Shown here piece after piece: positions 46,301 to 58,300 of a stretch of 64,000 nt of DNA. The notes beneath the pieces are model-generated. The model saw nothing but the letters and a program-made list of their open reading frames with translations. It was not told the DNA's origin and did not search any database. The DNA is from Cristatella mucedo. Lineage: Eukaryota > Bryozoa > Phylactolaemata > Cristatellidae. Position 1 is the stretch's first letter; each line of letters opens with the position of its first letter. A program made the translations under genes and the position numbers. The stretch covers positions 1,822,501 to 1,886,500 of the forward strand of contig WPIO01000038.1 in the NCBI GenBank assembly GCA_009760855.2. The letters are read 5' to 3'.

Positions 46301-49300
46301 AGTACGGTATGGCAAATTATTCAGATTTGAGCAAGCCAGCTTGATGTGATTCAATAACTTGTCATTTGAGCGTGTTTGTCGTGTTTGAGCCAAGCCTACA
46401 AGCCTTGTCTTGACATGCATTCATTGTGCTTTGCTATCTGTTTTTTGTTCCATCAACGTTGACATATTAGTGACATACAGCACGATTGTGAAATTTCTAA
46501 GACTTGCAGCAGTCAGAAAAATAGCTCTTGGTAATGTGAGCGGAAGTGGGATTGATAATAGCAAACCTCTCCACAGTGATGTTGGCCTCTTTAATCATGA
46601 TTTTTGTTTTACCCAGGTCGTTTCTGCTGTGCAGCCGGCTGGCGCCTTAAGGAATCCTTCACCACTTATGCAGACCGTTGTCACACTTCCACCGAAGTCA
46701 CAGCTGACGAACCAGGTTGCAACTACAATCGTGTCATCCAGTGGCCAGCAGGGTGTGCTGCTGACATCCGTCGGAGCTGCCTCCCTGATGGCTGCTGGGA
46801 GTCAGTTCATCTTTGCAGGCAGCGCTGCGATGGCAGGAGGTCAGCATGGTGTGCTACTTTCACCTGTCTGCAGCACGTCAGTGATGCATTCGACTGGTCA
46901 GCAAGTGATCATCACCAGTAGTGCTGGCGCCTTGCCTGCAATCGCTTCTGGCATTATGACTGTAGTACAGCCACCAACGGCGGTGCAGCAGCGGTCAGTC
47001 GCTCAGGCAGCAGTTTCGAGTGCAAGACAGGTGGTGTTCCTTGGCTCGCATGGATCGGCGGTAGTACCCGGCATGCAGCAGGCAGCTGCACTAACAGGCG
47101 TCAGTTCGTCTGTCGCCAAGTTCCCAGCCATTATACCGTCCACTTCCGCTTCAGGTAATTCGACTTAGTTGGTCTTCAAGTTCTGAATCCTTCCATTTTT
47201 GCATTTGTATAATGGCTAGGAGTGAGTCTTGTGTCCTTCACCCTGCACTGGCTTTTTATATGCTGCTTTGTTTACTCACTATTATTCTGTGGCAAATGCT
47301 ACAGACTCAACAGGATCTAGCCTGTATATTGAAACTACGTATAGTATATTGTAACTTTGCATACTGTTTTATTTCTGTCATGTTTGTCGCTGTGCATAGT
47401 CAGCTCGTACTGTTGAGCTTAGATGTATCTGTCTCATGCACGCATCAGACAGTCGACATTGCAAATCAATGGACATTGCGTTGCATTTCAGGTGTTGTCA
47501 CAGCACTACACGTATATAAATTTTCATCATTTTTATTAAGGTGGCCTTAGCAGCAGACCTGGGTAGATGCGTTCGTTGTTTAAGGCCGGTATCACTTTAC
47601 TCTTAGCCGATTAAGTTTTGACACTGATCACCCTACGCACACTGTTATTTTGCTTTGTCTGTGGCAGATGTGTGTTTTTTAGTGTTTGTTTCGTTCAGAG
47701 TTTAAGCCATTGAGCTAGCATCTATTTTCAGCAGCAGCTTTTCCCTAGGGAGGCCTAGCCTTAGCCCAGCTCTCTCATGTGTGGACCTCTCTTGCTCGGC
47801 CTGCCCCGACCCCTTTCCTGGCCACATGAAAAGGGTTAGTGAAAAGGTCAGTGAGATGGCCTAACACTTACGGTATAATGAGTGTGTAAGTAATAGTTAT
47901 AATAATAATTATTTGATTATGCGCCTTCAGAGAACTCAGTCTCTTTCTAGGCGCTTTACAATTGCTGCACAGGAAGTGCAATCTAATGGTTAGTGGTAGC
48001 ATACTCGATAAACAACAAGAATAGCATGGGTTACTGTCGACATGCACAGGGTCAGCATGCAAATATGGTTAGTGGCAGCAAAGATGTCCTAGCGTATTCA
48101 GAGATCTTTTGGACTTTGATTGAATGTTAGCAGTGATCATGCAACTTTTCATCACGTTTTCCTTAGTTTTTCTCTTGCTTCTTTCTCAGCTAGTTGACAG
48201 TGTTCTTTGGTGAGCACTCAGCAGTGCCCACCTGTGATATGCTATTGAAGATTCTGTCCGAGCTTCGAACTTGGCTGTCACTGAGGCTGTAGCTGTTTGT
48301 CGGACGAACGCACCAAACAAAGACCGAAGTAGTCATCGGATGGAGTATGAAGTCAAAAGTGAGTGCATAGCCGTTGAAGACTCTGCTCTCCCCTCGACAC
48401 CTGATGGAGTGCCAGCTGACAGTTCCGAGGTACGTGTCTAGGTCTTGGTTGTAGATTGTATTTATTTAATTTAAACTACCGTGTGTATATATCCTAATCA
48501 TTTTTGTACACTTTTAGTGTGTAGGCAACCATCTTGCTTCTATGCTGGCTTCGTGGGAATCATTCAATACAGAATGCAGTCTAGAATTCGGAGCTTGGTG
48601 GTAGGGTTAGGGACGATTTAGCCTGGACGTTTCCATCCAGAATGATTCATCTGGGAGTAGCCTAATCGGTCGTTATTGAGCTTGACATTTTGCCACATAA
48701 TGGATGATTTAACTGTGGGGCAGGCAGACAGTTGACGATAAAGATATCTGTTTCAGAAGAGTTTTCAATGGGAATTTTATGTTCTTTGCTCGTTTTTTCT
48801 TTGAGACAAACAAGAACTGCATAGATAGATAACTCATTTGTATAGCGTCCTAAGCGAACTTAGTCTCTATTCAGGTGCTTCACATATGCCTTGGGGCTTG
48901 AGCCCACGACCTCAGCCTGACCTTGGTCAGGGCGAGCACCTTAACCGCTGGACCAAACCAGCTCGGCATCCTTCGTGAATAAAGGTACCACATTAAATCT
49001 TTGCATAACAATGGTCATGTTAGACCCTGAGCTAGACCGGTAGTGTATGGTGTACAGAATCATGCAAAGGTCCCAAAAGTGCAGGTCGTTGGACAAAGCA
49101 GGTTGCTATAAAGAGAAAACGTTGGTAGCCAATTTTAGGGGGATCCTTGCCTTGGCGCCCGGCACACTGTTCCAAAGTCAGTGAACTGCTGTCGTGTAAA
49201 GTGCATCAGATAGATACAGTGCCCTCCAAAAGTTTCTATGCACCTAGTCCATCGATCTGCATTTGTTGCTAATGCCGGCATTCGAGTAAGTCATTAAGCT

Positions 49301-52300
49301 ACACCGGTTATTAAATTGTAACAATCTGTCAATATAATTGTGCACTAAGTTGCATTTTGCTACGTTTGGCTTGGTAAATAACTGAATTCGTGGGCAACCG
49401 AGTCAACGACTCCTGTGTAAACAGATGGAGTGTGTTGTCACGTTGCCATCCACCCCCTCTTGGATGCCATAAAGCAGAACCTATTTTTGGCCCATTTTGT
49501 CACCGACGATGCCTCGGCCAGTGACGAGCTAAGGTGCCCTGATGTCTCGTTGACCTGCTGAGGCCAGCCCCTGCCATAGACGATTCGTACACGACCAGAA
49601 CATGCTGCCAATTGCACACCTTTCTGGGGGTACAAGAGCTGTTTTGATGTCGCTGCACTTAGATGGCCAATAAAACCTAGAAATCTAGAGGCGGCTGGAG
49701 ATCTCAGAGGGTACTGTTAGGAACATTATTAGGAAACAGGTGGACTGTAGTAGCACAGAGGCACTGCCGTGATCGGGTCGCCCTTGAGTAACTTATTCGA
49801 GGGAGGACCGGCTCCTCAAAAGCGTGGCTCTGAAGGACAGGTTTGCCACTGCTAAATTGCTCTGCCAGAGTCTCTGCTAAGCAACCGTAATAGTCATAAG
49901 CCAAAACACTGTGAGTAGATCGCTTAACGAACGGACTGAATGCACTGGTGGCCAATTGCAAGCCATTGCTGACTGTGCAGCACTCACAAAACATGGCTGG
50001 GTTTTGCTTGCTGATCCCAGCATTGGACAGCTCACTAGGTGAGGCACTTGCTTTTCACGACCTCGGCCCCGAGGTCGTGGGTTCGAATCCTGTGGTGGGC
50101 GTTCCTTTATCGCCACAGCAAGCGGTGGTGATAGCCATCAAGGCTCTTCTGTCGCTATACCAAAAGAGGCTGTTAAATCAGCTAGTATTTTTTTTACAGA
50201 CAGGAACCAAATTTAATCTTGGCTGGGTCAAAAGGGTGAATTACGTTTGCTGGCAAATAGGTGAAGCGTACATGGCGTTTGTATAAGACCTTAGAATTAT
50301 GTGGTGGAAGTATGATAGTATGGGGTTGCTTCTCAACTTGTGGTGTTAAGCGTTTGCAGAGGATTCAAGGAATAATAATAATAATAATGCACTTGATAAA
50401 GCGCCCTCGGAGAACTCAATCTATTTCTAGGCGCTTTATATTTGGTGCAGAAGGAATCATGTGTAAAAATGTGTATTTCGACATTGTGCAGAATGTAGGC
50501 TTGTCATTTGCTTATGCTCTTCACGGGCTCAATTTCTGTTGGCAGGATGACAACGATCCTATGCACTCAGTTGTGGCTGTTAAAAGTTTTTCACGAACCC
50601 CACCGACTACAGCTTCGAGCCAATTGCAGTCATGCAGTGGCCAGGCCAAAGCCCGAACTTGAACTTAATTGAATGTTAGTGGCATGAAGTCGAACAAGCT
50701 TTAAGGTTTAGAGTTCTCCGGAGCATGAACTTCGATGAGTTTTTGAGGTTTGAAGGATTGCTGGGCGTCAATTCCTCAGGAACATGCTTGAAGCTGATGG
50801 GAGTCAATGCCGTCACGATTGGTTGAAGTTATTAAAAAACACGATGCCTCGAAAAATTATTGATTGTACCCAAAACATTGTAAGTAATAACTAACTACAT
50901 ATTTCTTAGCTTCCTGCATGGTAAAATAAACTCCTCAAGAGTTTGATCTAATCTAAATATTGTTTTTAGTAAAATAGTGTGCTAGTAGCAGCTGTGTAGA
51001 AATTTTGGAGGGCAGTCTAGATAGATAGATGGATGGATGGATGGATGGATGGATGGATGGATGGATGGATGGATGGATGGATGGATGGATGGATGGATGG
51101 ATGGATGGATGGATGGATGGATGGATGGATGGATGGATGGATGGATGGATGGATAGATGGATGGATGGATGGATGGATGGATGGATGGATGGATGGATGG
51201 ATGGATGGATGGATGGATGGATGGATAGATGGATGGATAGATAGATAGATAGATATGCAAATTTGAATCATGGGTGCAGCTCTGCTTGCACACCATTGCA
51301 GTAATTTATTTCTGATTTCGGTTGGATAAGTATTGGTATACATGTCATCAAACATCTCGGGGCAATATCTTCTGCTGTCATGGATATGTATAGCAGTACC
51401 TATCCGACCAAAATTAGAAATAAACTTCTGCAGAGCTGAACTCCCATTTCAAATTTCACTTGGTCCATGGATTATAGGCTGAGTTATGGATTTTACAACG
51501 CACAAATCTACACTGCAAATGAAGCTTTTCAAAAGTCACAAGCATGCACTCAACAAGCTGAGAATATGTACCAAGGTTCAATTAGGAACAACGCGCATAT
51601 TATGCTGAGATCGGTAGGTAAGTTGCGTCTGGTTTACTTCCTGTTTCGATATGGTTTAAATTATTTTATCCATGTTTGTGGCATTTTTCAAAATTGTGTA
51701 TCCTATTTCTAACATATTTGTCTTTTCAAAGTAGCCCTAAAAAAATATTCGATTCTTAGACCAATATTTGTTCAGTATTTTCTCAATTCAAACCCTTGAT
51801 CTTGATACCTTTTTTGTTATGTACTCTTGGTTATGGCTTCTCTGGCATGGCAGTGAGTTGTTATGGGCCTAGAGATTTTGCACTCTTGGGTGCTGTGCTA
51901 AAGTCAATATTATTAAATGTTGACAATTTTTATTAGCCTTTCCCATGAATAAAGTTAGCAGAAAACTCCCAACTTGTCCACAGAAGTCGGTGTAATTGCC
52001 CAGTGGCGTAGCTGGTGAGCCCATCCTGCTGACAGGTATTCTTGCGGTTCTTCATATAGGAAAATCTATATATGTGGAAAATGGAACAGAGGAAAATTCT
52101 GGCTGTTAAAAGTTTGATAATAATTCTGCATCAATTTAGTATGATACTGTCTCAATCACACTAGGAAAGCATGATTCGATCTGTTTTGAGCTTTCTATTC
52201 ACTTTTGACTGGTATTGTTCCATTTTGGTGCACTACATAAGACGGTTTGCTTTTCAGGACCGAGGTCGTGGGTTTGAATCCTGCAGTGGGTGAGCCTTTA

Positions 52301-55300
52301 TTGCCAACTGCAAGCTGTGGTGATAGCTGTAAAGGCTCTTCTGTCGCTAAACGAAATCGGCTAGAAAAATATGGTTTCTATTTCTTGGGTGACCAGTAGC
52401 CAGTTTATGTTGGTACTTAATAATAGTAACAATAGCGTATTTTCCATGGCGCCCTAAGTGAACTAAATCTCAATTCATGTGCTTTACAATTTGCTGCTGG
52501 AGTAATAGTGACTAATTGTTAGTGAAAAGCTAGATTTCCTGCCTATGCTAGCATGCAAAAGCAGAAGTAATATGCCAAGACAAGCATACTAAAGTGCACA
52601 GAAGACTCGTGACTGCTGGTTAGTAGGACATCCGGTCATTAGCAGTCAAATCATGCACATGTTGCTACGTCCATAGTTCATAATGCACAGCCATACAAAA
52701 GGTCGTTGTATTCCACAGAATAAGGGCTGTCTAGAACAAATAGTTTTTCAGCTTTTTTCAAAGTTGTCAAATCGAAAGACGATGTGATGTCAGTCTGCAG
52801 TGAGTTCCAAGCTTTGTGAACATATTAATCGCAGGCACTGTCGCCGAAGGATTTGAAGTTAGTGAGGGGCACAAGTGGGCATCATATAGAATCGGGTAGA
52901 AGAGGTAGGTATAGAAGAGTGGGTGTGGTGTGACAAGAGGCCTTGGTAATTGTGACATGTGGCTAAATTGGTAATTTGGAGACCGTAAGAGCATCTTTCA
53001 CTAACGCTGTGGCTGGTTCACTGCTTCTTAACTGCCTGGCCAGGGGAAAAAATTGTTTGACTAATCCGTGTTTGATTCTGATGCACTAGTTTGCACACTC
53101 GCCTGATCTGAACCCAGTAGAACGACTATGGAGCGATATCGATAGGTCACTGAAGCAGAGTATTCAGCCTAAATCAGTAGCCGATCTTATCTGTAAAGTT
53201 CAGGCTTTGAGGAAGGTGCTGCAGCAGAAAAGGCAGTGCCAAAATATGTGGCCTATGCTTGGACAGATGAGCAAGTCGTAAAGAATCGTGGTGGGGCGAC
53301 ATCGCACTAAGCCAATTCACACTAATAGTGTGTTTGTTTTTGGGCTGTCAATAAATATTTTCGCATGCTGCCCGAAACAGCTGCCAAGTCTGGGTTTGTC
53401 CGGTGCATTTCTTTTGGCCTATTTTCATTCTGGCAGCTGAACAAGCCTGCTCATTTTGCCCTGCAGGTACCAATACCCAGAACACATGAAGCGAGCAACT
53501 GGTGCTTCGCAGGCACCGTGAAGACTACCACCATGACTGTCTCCAGTTTTCATCCTCTGGCGATTCGAACCTCTTCCAGCTACGATAGTTGCGAGGTAGT
53601 TGCATTGCTTGCTACCAACCTTGGTGTCTTTGTTCTTCAGGCAAGCATTCCCAAGATTGCATAGCGCGCAGTGTGATGGCTCACATGTCCATCGGGCCAG
53701 CGATGTGGCACTTAGCCATTTGACTGCTTAGGATGTTGACATAACGGATGACAGTGACAGTGGCATCGGCCTGGATGGAATTTTGCTGGAACCGGGTACA
53801 GCCTACAAAATTCGTGTCGCCGGAGTCAATTCATTCGGTCACGGTCCGTGGAGTGGCATAGTGGCATTCAGGACTTCTTTGCCGGGCCTCCCGGGTGCCC
53901 CGGGATCCGTCAAAATAGCCAAGGTAGGTTTGCCGCAAGTTTCCCTTGAGGCCGTGATGTTATAACATGCTTGTGTCACAGGTTTCTTACACTTGCTTTG
54001 TACGTGCACACTGTTAGTTAAGAAAGTTAACCTAGACAGATCTGATGGTGTGAAGAACGGATGTTGTTGCATAGGCAGGAAAACCTGCAAGTATTGAATT
54101 ATGTGGTGTTACTAATGCATTGACCAGCTTGTCAGTGTTATCCTTATGTAAGAAGCACCAAATTTTTTAATCGGTACCTAGCCGAAAGTCAGCTGCTATG
54201 GCTGGAGCTTATACAGCCATCTAGTGAAAGATTGCTTTCGATCAGGGCACCCTGAACATGCATGCGCTACCGAAGATAGGCTGACCGACCCCTTTCGAGT
54301 TTTAGGCTTTCCCATATCTGATAGCACAAGGTTTACCAGTGACTAGTATGTTTGTTTTATTGTCACTCGTTATGTTTGTTTTATTGTCACTCGATTTAGC
54401 AGTGTTTACTGGTACCACCTCTCACTGACTTCTTCACGCTCCCCATTAAGCAGCATATTGACTTCGTGGTTTGGTCACTCACTTAGGTCCCTTCATTCTC
54501 TTGCTCCAACCTACCCATCCAAACTACTTCCCAATCAAGCTAGACAATGCACAACCTACCCTTCTGACTCAAGTCGTTCAGGCATGCCCCTAACCAACCT
54601 CAAATCCATTGAAGGCAGTGCCTTGAGTGCTCAGTAATCCGGGAGCTCACTCCTGCCTGACGTCATGACGCCTCCTGACTAGACAGCATTTAAAAAGAAG
54701 CTAAAACTCGCCTGTTCATCTCAGCACTTGCTGAGTCGGTGTGTCTTGTTCTTTGTGTGCTTATGCATGCTCACTGTTCATGTTATGACTAGCCAAATGA
54801 CATTCTTCTTTAGCAGTGTATGTTAACCGTATCTCGGTTAATATAGGTTCAATCTACTCATTGCGTATTTACGTTTATGCAATGTTTTAATTCATTTTTA
54901 GTTTTGCCATTTGCAGTCGCACAGCAGCCATCAAATATTTAGATGAGCAAAGTCTTATTAGTCTTATTAGAAGAGCATAGTCTAGTCACACGCTTCGGGT
55001 TGCCCTACGAGTAGCAGGATCGTTTTGTCGTCATTAAGTTTAAGGAAGGTGGCTGACATCCAGGATCAAATGTCGGCAAGGCAAGCATTCACTTTATCAG
55101 TCGCTGCAGCAGATTCCGACAGTTTAAACGGCAAATGCAGCTGAATATCGTCAGCATAAAGTGCCGGCCGGTTCCATGGGCCCGAATCACTTCTAGAGGT
55201 TCATTATAAAGGAAGAACAGCAAAGGACCGAAGTCCGACCCTTGTGGGACTCCACACAGATGACTGAGTGATCTAGTGGATGAGACCTGACTCTCACGTA

Positions 55301-58300
55301 TGACCGGACAAGTACGATTTGAACAGCGCCAGTGCCTCGTCTACCAGACCGATCGTTGTTCTCAATCGTTCAAGTAGAGTTAATATCGTCAGTAATGGTG
55401 CCTCTCCTTTACCAGCCAGACATTAGACAATGGCAATCCTGATGCTTTTTCCAAGACAAGCAGCCTGCTACAGTAGAGATCGGGCAACTATCAAGAGTTG
55501 TGGCTGCTTCATTCTCAGCCTGCCACCACTGCAGCCTCAAGCCCGTGCCTTTATGTACTAATGCTTCGGAGACCAGTAACTTTGATTAAGTTGCATTTGC
55601 TAATTCCGACTGCACTAGCTGAATCGGAGGCATGCGAGTACGGTATCTCAGTCGGTGGTTGCTGAGCATGCTTAGGTCAGACGGTAGTGGCACATATGGA
55701 CAGATAATTCGTGGCATGGGAACCTAAACTGTCGTTGGACATGTAGTACAAGTATGCAGGTGACGTGGTTAAGGTGCTTGCCCCGACCGAGGTCGTGAGC
55801 TTGAGCTCCGTGGCAAATGTGAAGCACCTAAATAGAGATTGACTTCTTAGGGGTATGAACTGTACAAACTATGCAAGTGAATGTAGTTCATTTGCATAGT
55901 TTGTATAGTTCATACCCCTAAGAAGTCAATCTCTATTCGGGTGCTTCACATATGCCACGGAGCTCGAGCTCACGACCTCGGCCAGACCTTGGTCGGGGCA
56001 ACCACCTTAACCACGTCACATGCATACTTGTACTACATGTCCGACGACAGTTTAGGTTCCCCTTACCCGAATTACCTGTCCATACCTGTCTATACAAACT
56101 ATGCAAATAAACTCATATATATATATATATATATATATATTAAGTACCGCAGCTTTAGCCGGTACCGGAAGAGAGTGGCACTTTTGAGCAGGAGTAGTAC
56201 AAACAGGTTTGTCTGTCCTTGGCTTTAGCCACATCTTTCTGTCCCGCTTGCTCGTCTTATTCGGTCGATGCTGTGGCGTGATTTGGTATTCTGTGGTTTG
56301 ACATCCTGGGTTTCGTGCATATCCGGCTAAAGCCTACAGATCTGTTTTAGTCTATGCTTTACTGCAGACAGGCTGCTGCCTTTAGTCTATGCTTTACTGC
56401 AGACAGGCTGCTGCCTTCCCTCAAGCCTATGCCGGAGCTCAACAGGTGCCACGTTATCAATCCAAACCTGACTCTTACTTAAGGAGTTTTGCTATTGCCC
56501 TACGACAACTTGGAAGTGGCACTTCTGTTCCACACCTCAGTCAGTTACTGTAGACCTCGTGATGTTAATGCCATATTTGAACTGACGCTTCAATAGGCAT
56601 GAACCTCTGAGTTAGCTGAGTGATGTCCGCAACCATTGATGCAACTATGCTGGCCCTTGGTTCTGAAGAGCACTTAGATTACTAAGATTACTACTGAATC
56701 AGTACATAGTACTGATAGCAGACCGACGATAACGAAGGAGGATGACCTGTACAGCTGGTAGCCGCTGTTTGCCACTACTAGCTGGCATGCAGTCAGCTGT
56801 AATTTTCTGCACAGTAGATAATATTGTGTGCTAGGAAGCCTTTTTTGCAGATAAGTGAGTATTCAGCCTCTATTATGGGTGTGATCAATAGCAGAGTTAT
56901 CGTGGAATATACTGGCAACGTTGCTGTAAGAGAAGCTACTGGATTTGCTGTCACCTCGTTCTCTATACCTTATTTGTGGTATCGTACCTATCCCCAAATG
57001 GATGCTTCTAAATAGCTGGCTGAATATTGCAGTTAAGCAGCGTCGACGGGGAAGCACTGGGGCTTTGTATTTCAGCGGGTTCATTTAGCCTCTGCTTAGG
57101 TTTTCGTTTTACATATTATGCATTTGTTGTTGACATAATTTTTCACTAGTGCTTGTCCCCACTGACGACTGCCCAAGTTGAATGGTGTGTCATCCAGTCA
57201 ATAGTTTTATAAAGCGATAGCATCTGTCTCTCAACTGGTGAGAAGCTATGTTTTACCTAAGCTTTGACAGAAGCATTCCTTTTTGGAAGTCTACATTGTG
57301 CACCCTTAATAATTATAATAATAATACATCCGTTGAGCACCCTTGGAGAACCTAACCTCTTTCCGTGAACTGTATATGTGCTGCAAAAGAAGTGTGACCA
57401 TGCGATTAGTGGTAACATGCCCGATCGTTCCATTGCAAGCTTTTGGGCAATGCATTTCAAACCTGCGGGGAGGGGGGGCATGTAAAAACTGTATGCCTGA
57501 GTCCTCGTTCGATTACTGGCTGACAGCACATTGACTCTTTTTGAATGGCCCTACGGCATCCTGCAAGTAGCTTCTGTCATCACTCTCTGATGATCCTGTG
57601 TTGTTTCAGACACCAGACGGTGCACTGCTATCTTGGGATCCTCCACCCACAACGGATGGAAGCAGTTCTGCTGCTATCACTGAGTACTCAGCTTACTTGG
57701 CTGTGAATAAGAGTGGGGCGGTGCCGCCAGTGAAGCCGGGTGTTCACACACCTCAGCTGGCATTCGTTCGAGTGTACTGTGGCCCGTCGCATCACTGCAC
57801 CGTCCTGAACAGCAGCCTTCAATCGGCTTATGTCGATCCTGCTCACTTAAAAAAGTCAGCTATAATCTTCCGGATTGCTGCACGCAACGCCAAAGGCTAC
57901 GGACCAGCTGCTCATGTGCGTTGGCTGGTGGGACAAGGTAACAGCAATTTTTCTCTGGTAATAGATTGGCAACGAATGCTAATTTTAGGCATCCTTTGCT
58001 GACAGGTAGTTAATAACCAGTAGGTAAGACAATTGGTCTCTACTATATCTTCGGAGTGTGCTCACATTTTGTAATTGTTGTGTTGCAGTGCTTATAGTGA
58101 GGATACCAAAATGTCATCACATTCTGGGTGATCGTGTTGTGCTGAAGCCTTAATTTTCATTGCAATGATTGATATTGCGAATGTGGTTCTTTTTCGGTCT
58201 TCAGTCTCATGGCAGACGACCTTCGATCCCAATGTTTTTTGCAATCCGATGTATTTTGAGATTACTGCTTTTATCGTATCTGCCTCTTAACGCCACACTT

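Larger units (their letters stand above)
49217..51017 (+). mobile_element. Tc1-like transposon with two nested insertions
   Basis: Inverted ends CAGTGCCCTCCAAAAGTTTC (49217) and, reversed, GACTGCCCTCCAAAATTTC (51017), each next to TA. Transposase remnants on +: [10 protein letters not shown]-like and [20 protein letters not shown] at 49705-49880; [15 protein letters not shown] at 50293-50345; DDNDPMHS and [14 protein letters not shown] at 50547-50675 with catalytic DNDP and PNLN regions. It is split by SINE2 (50029-50190) and a LINE-A tail (50370-50455). Stops throughout: dead. HCF intron 12. Confidence 0.82.

Noticed and set aside
50982-51355. Frames of Pro-Ser-Ile-His and Met-Asp-Gly-Trp repeats
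   Set aside because: All frames of the (ATGG)n array are open because the unit lacks stops; not a protein.
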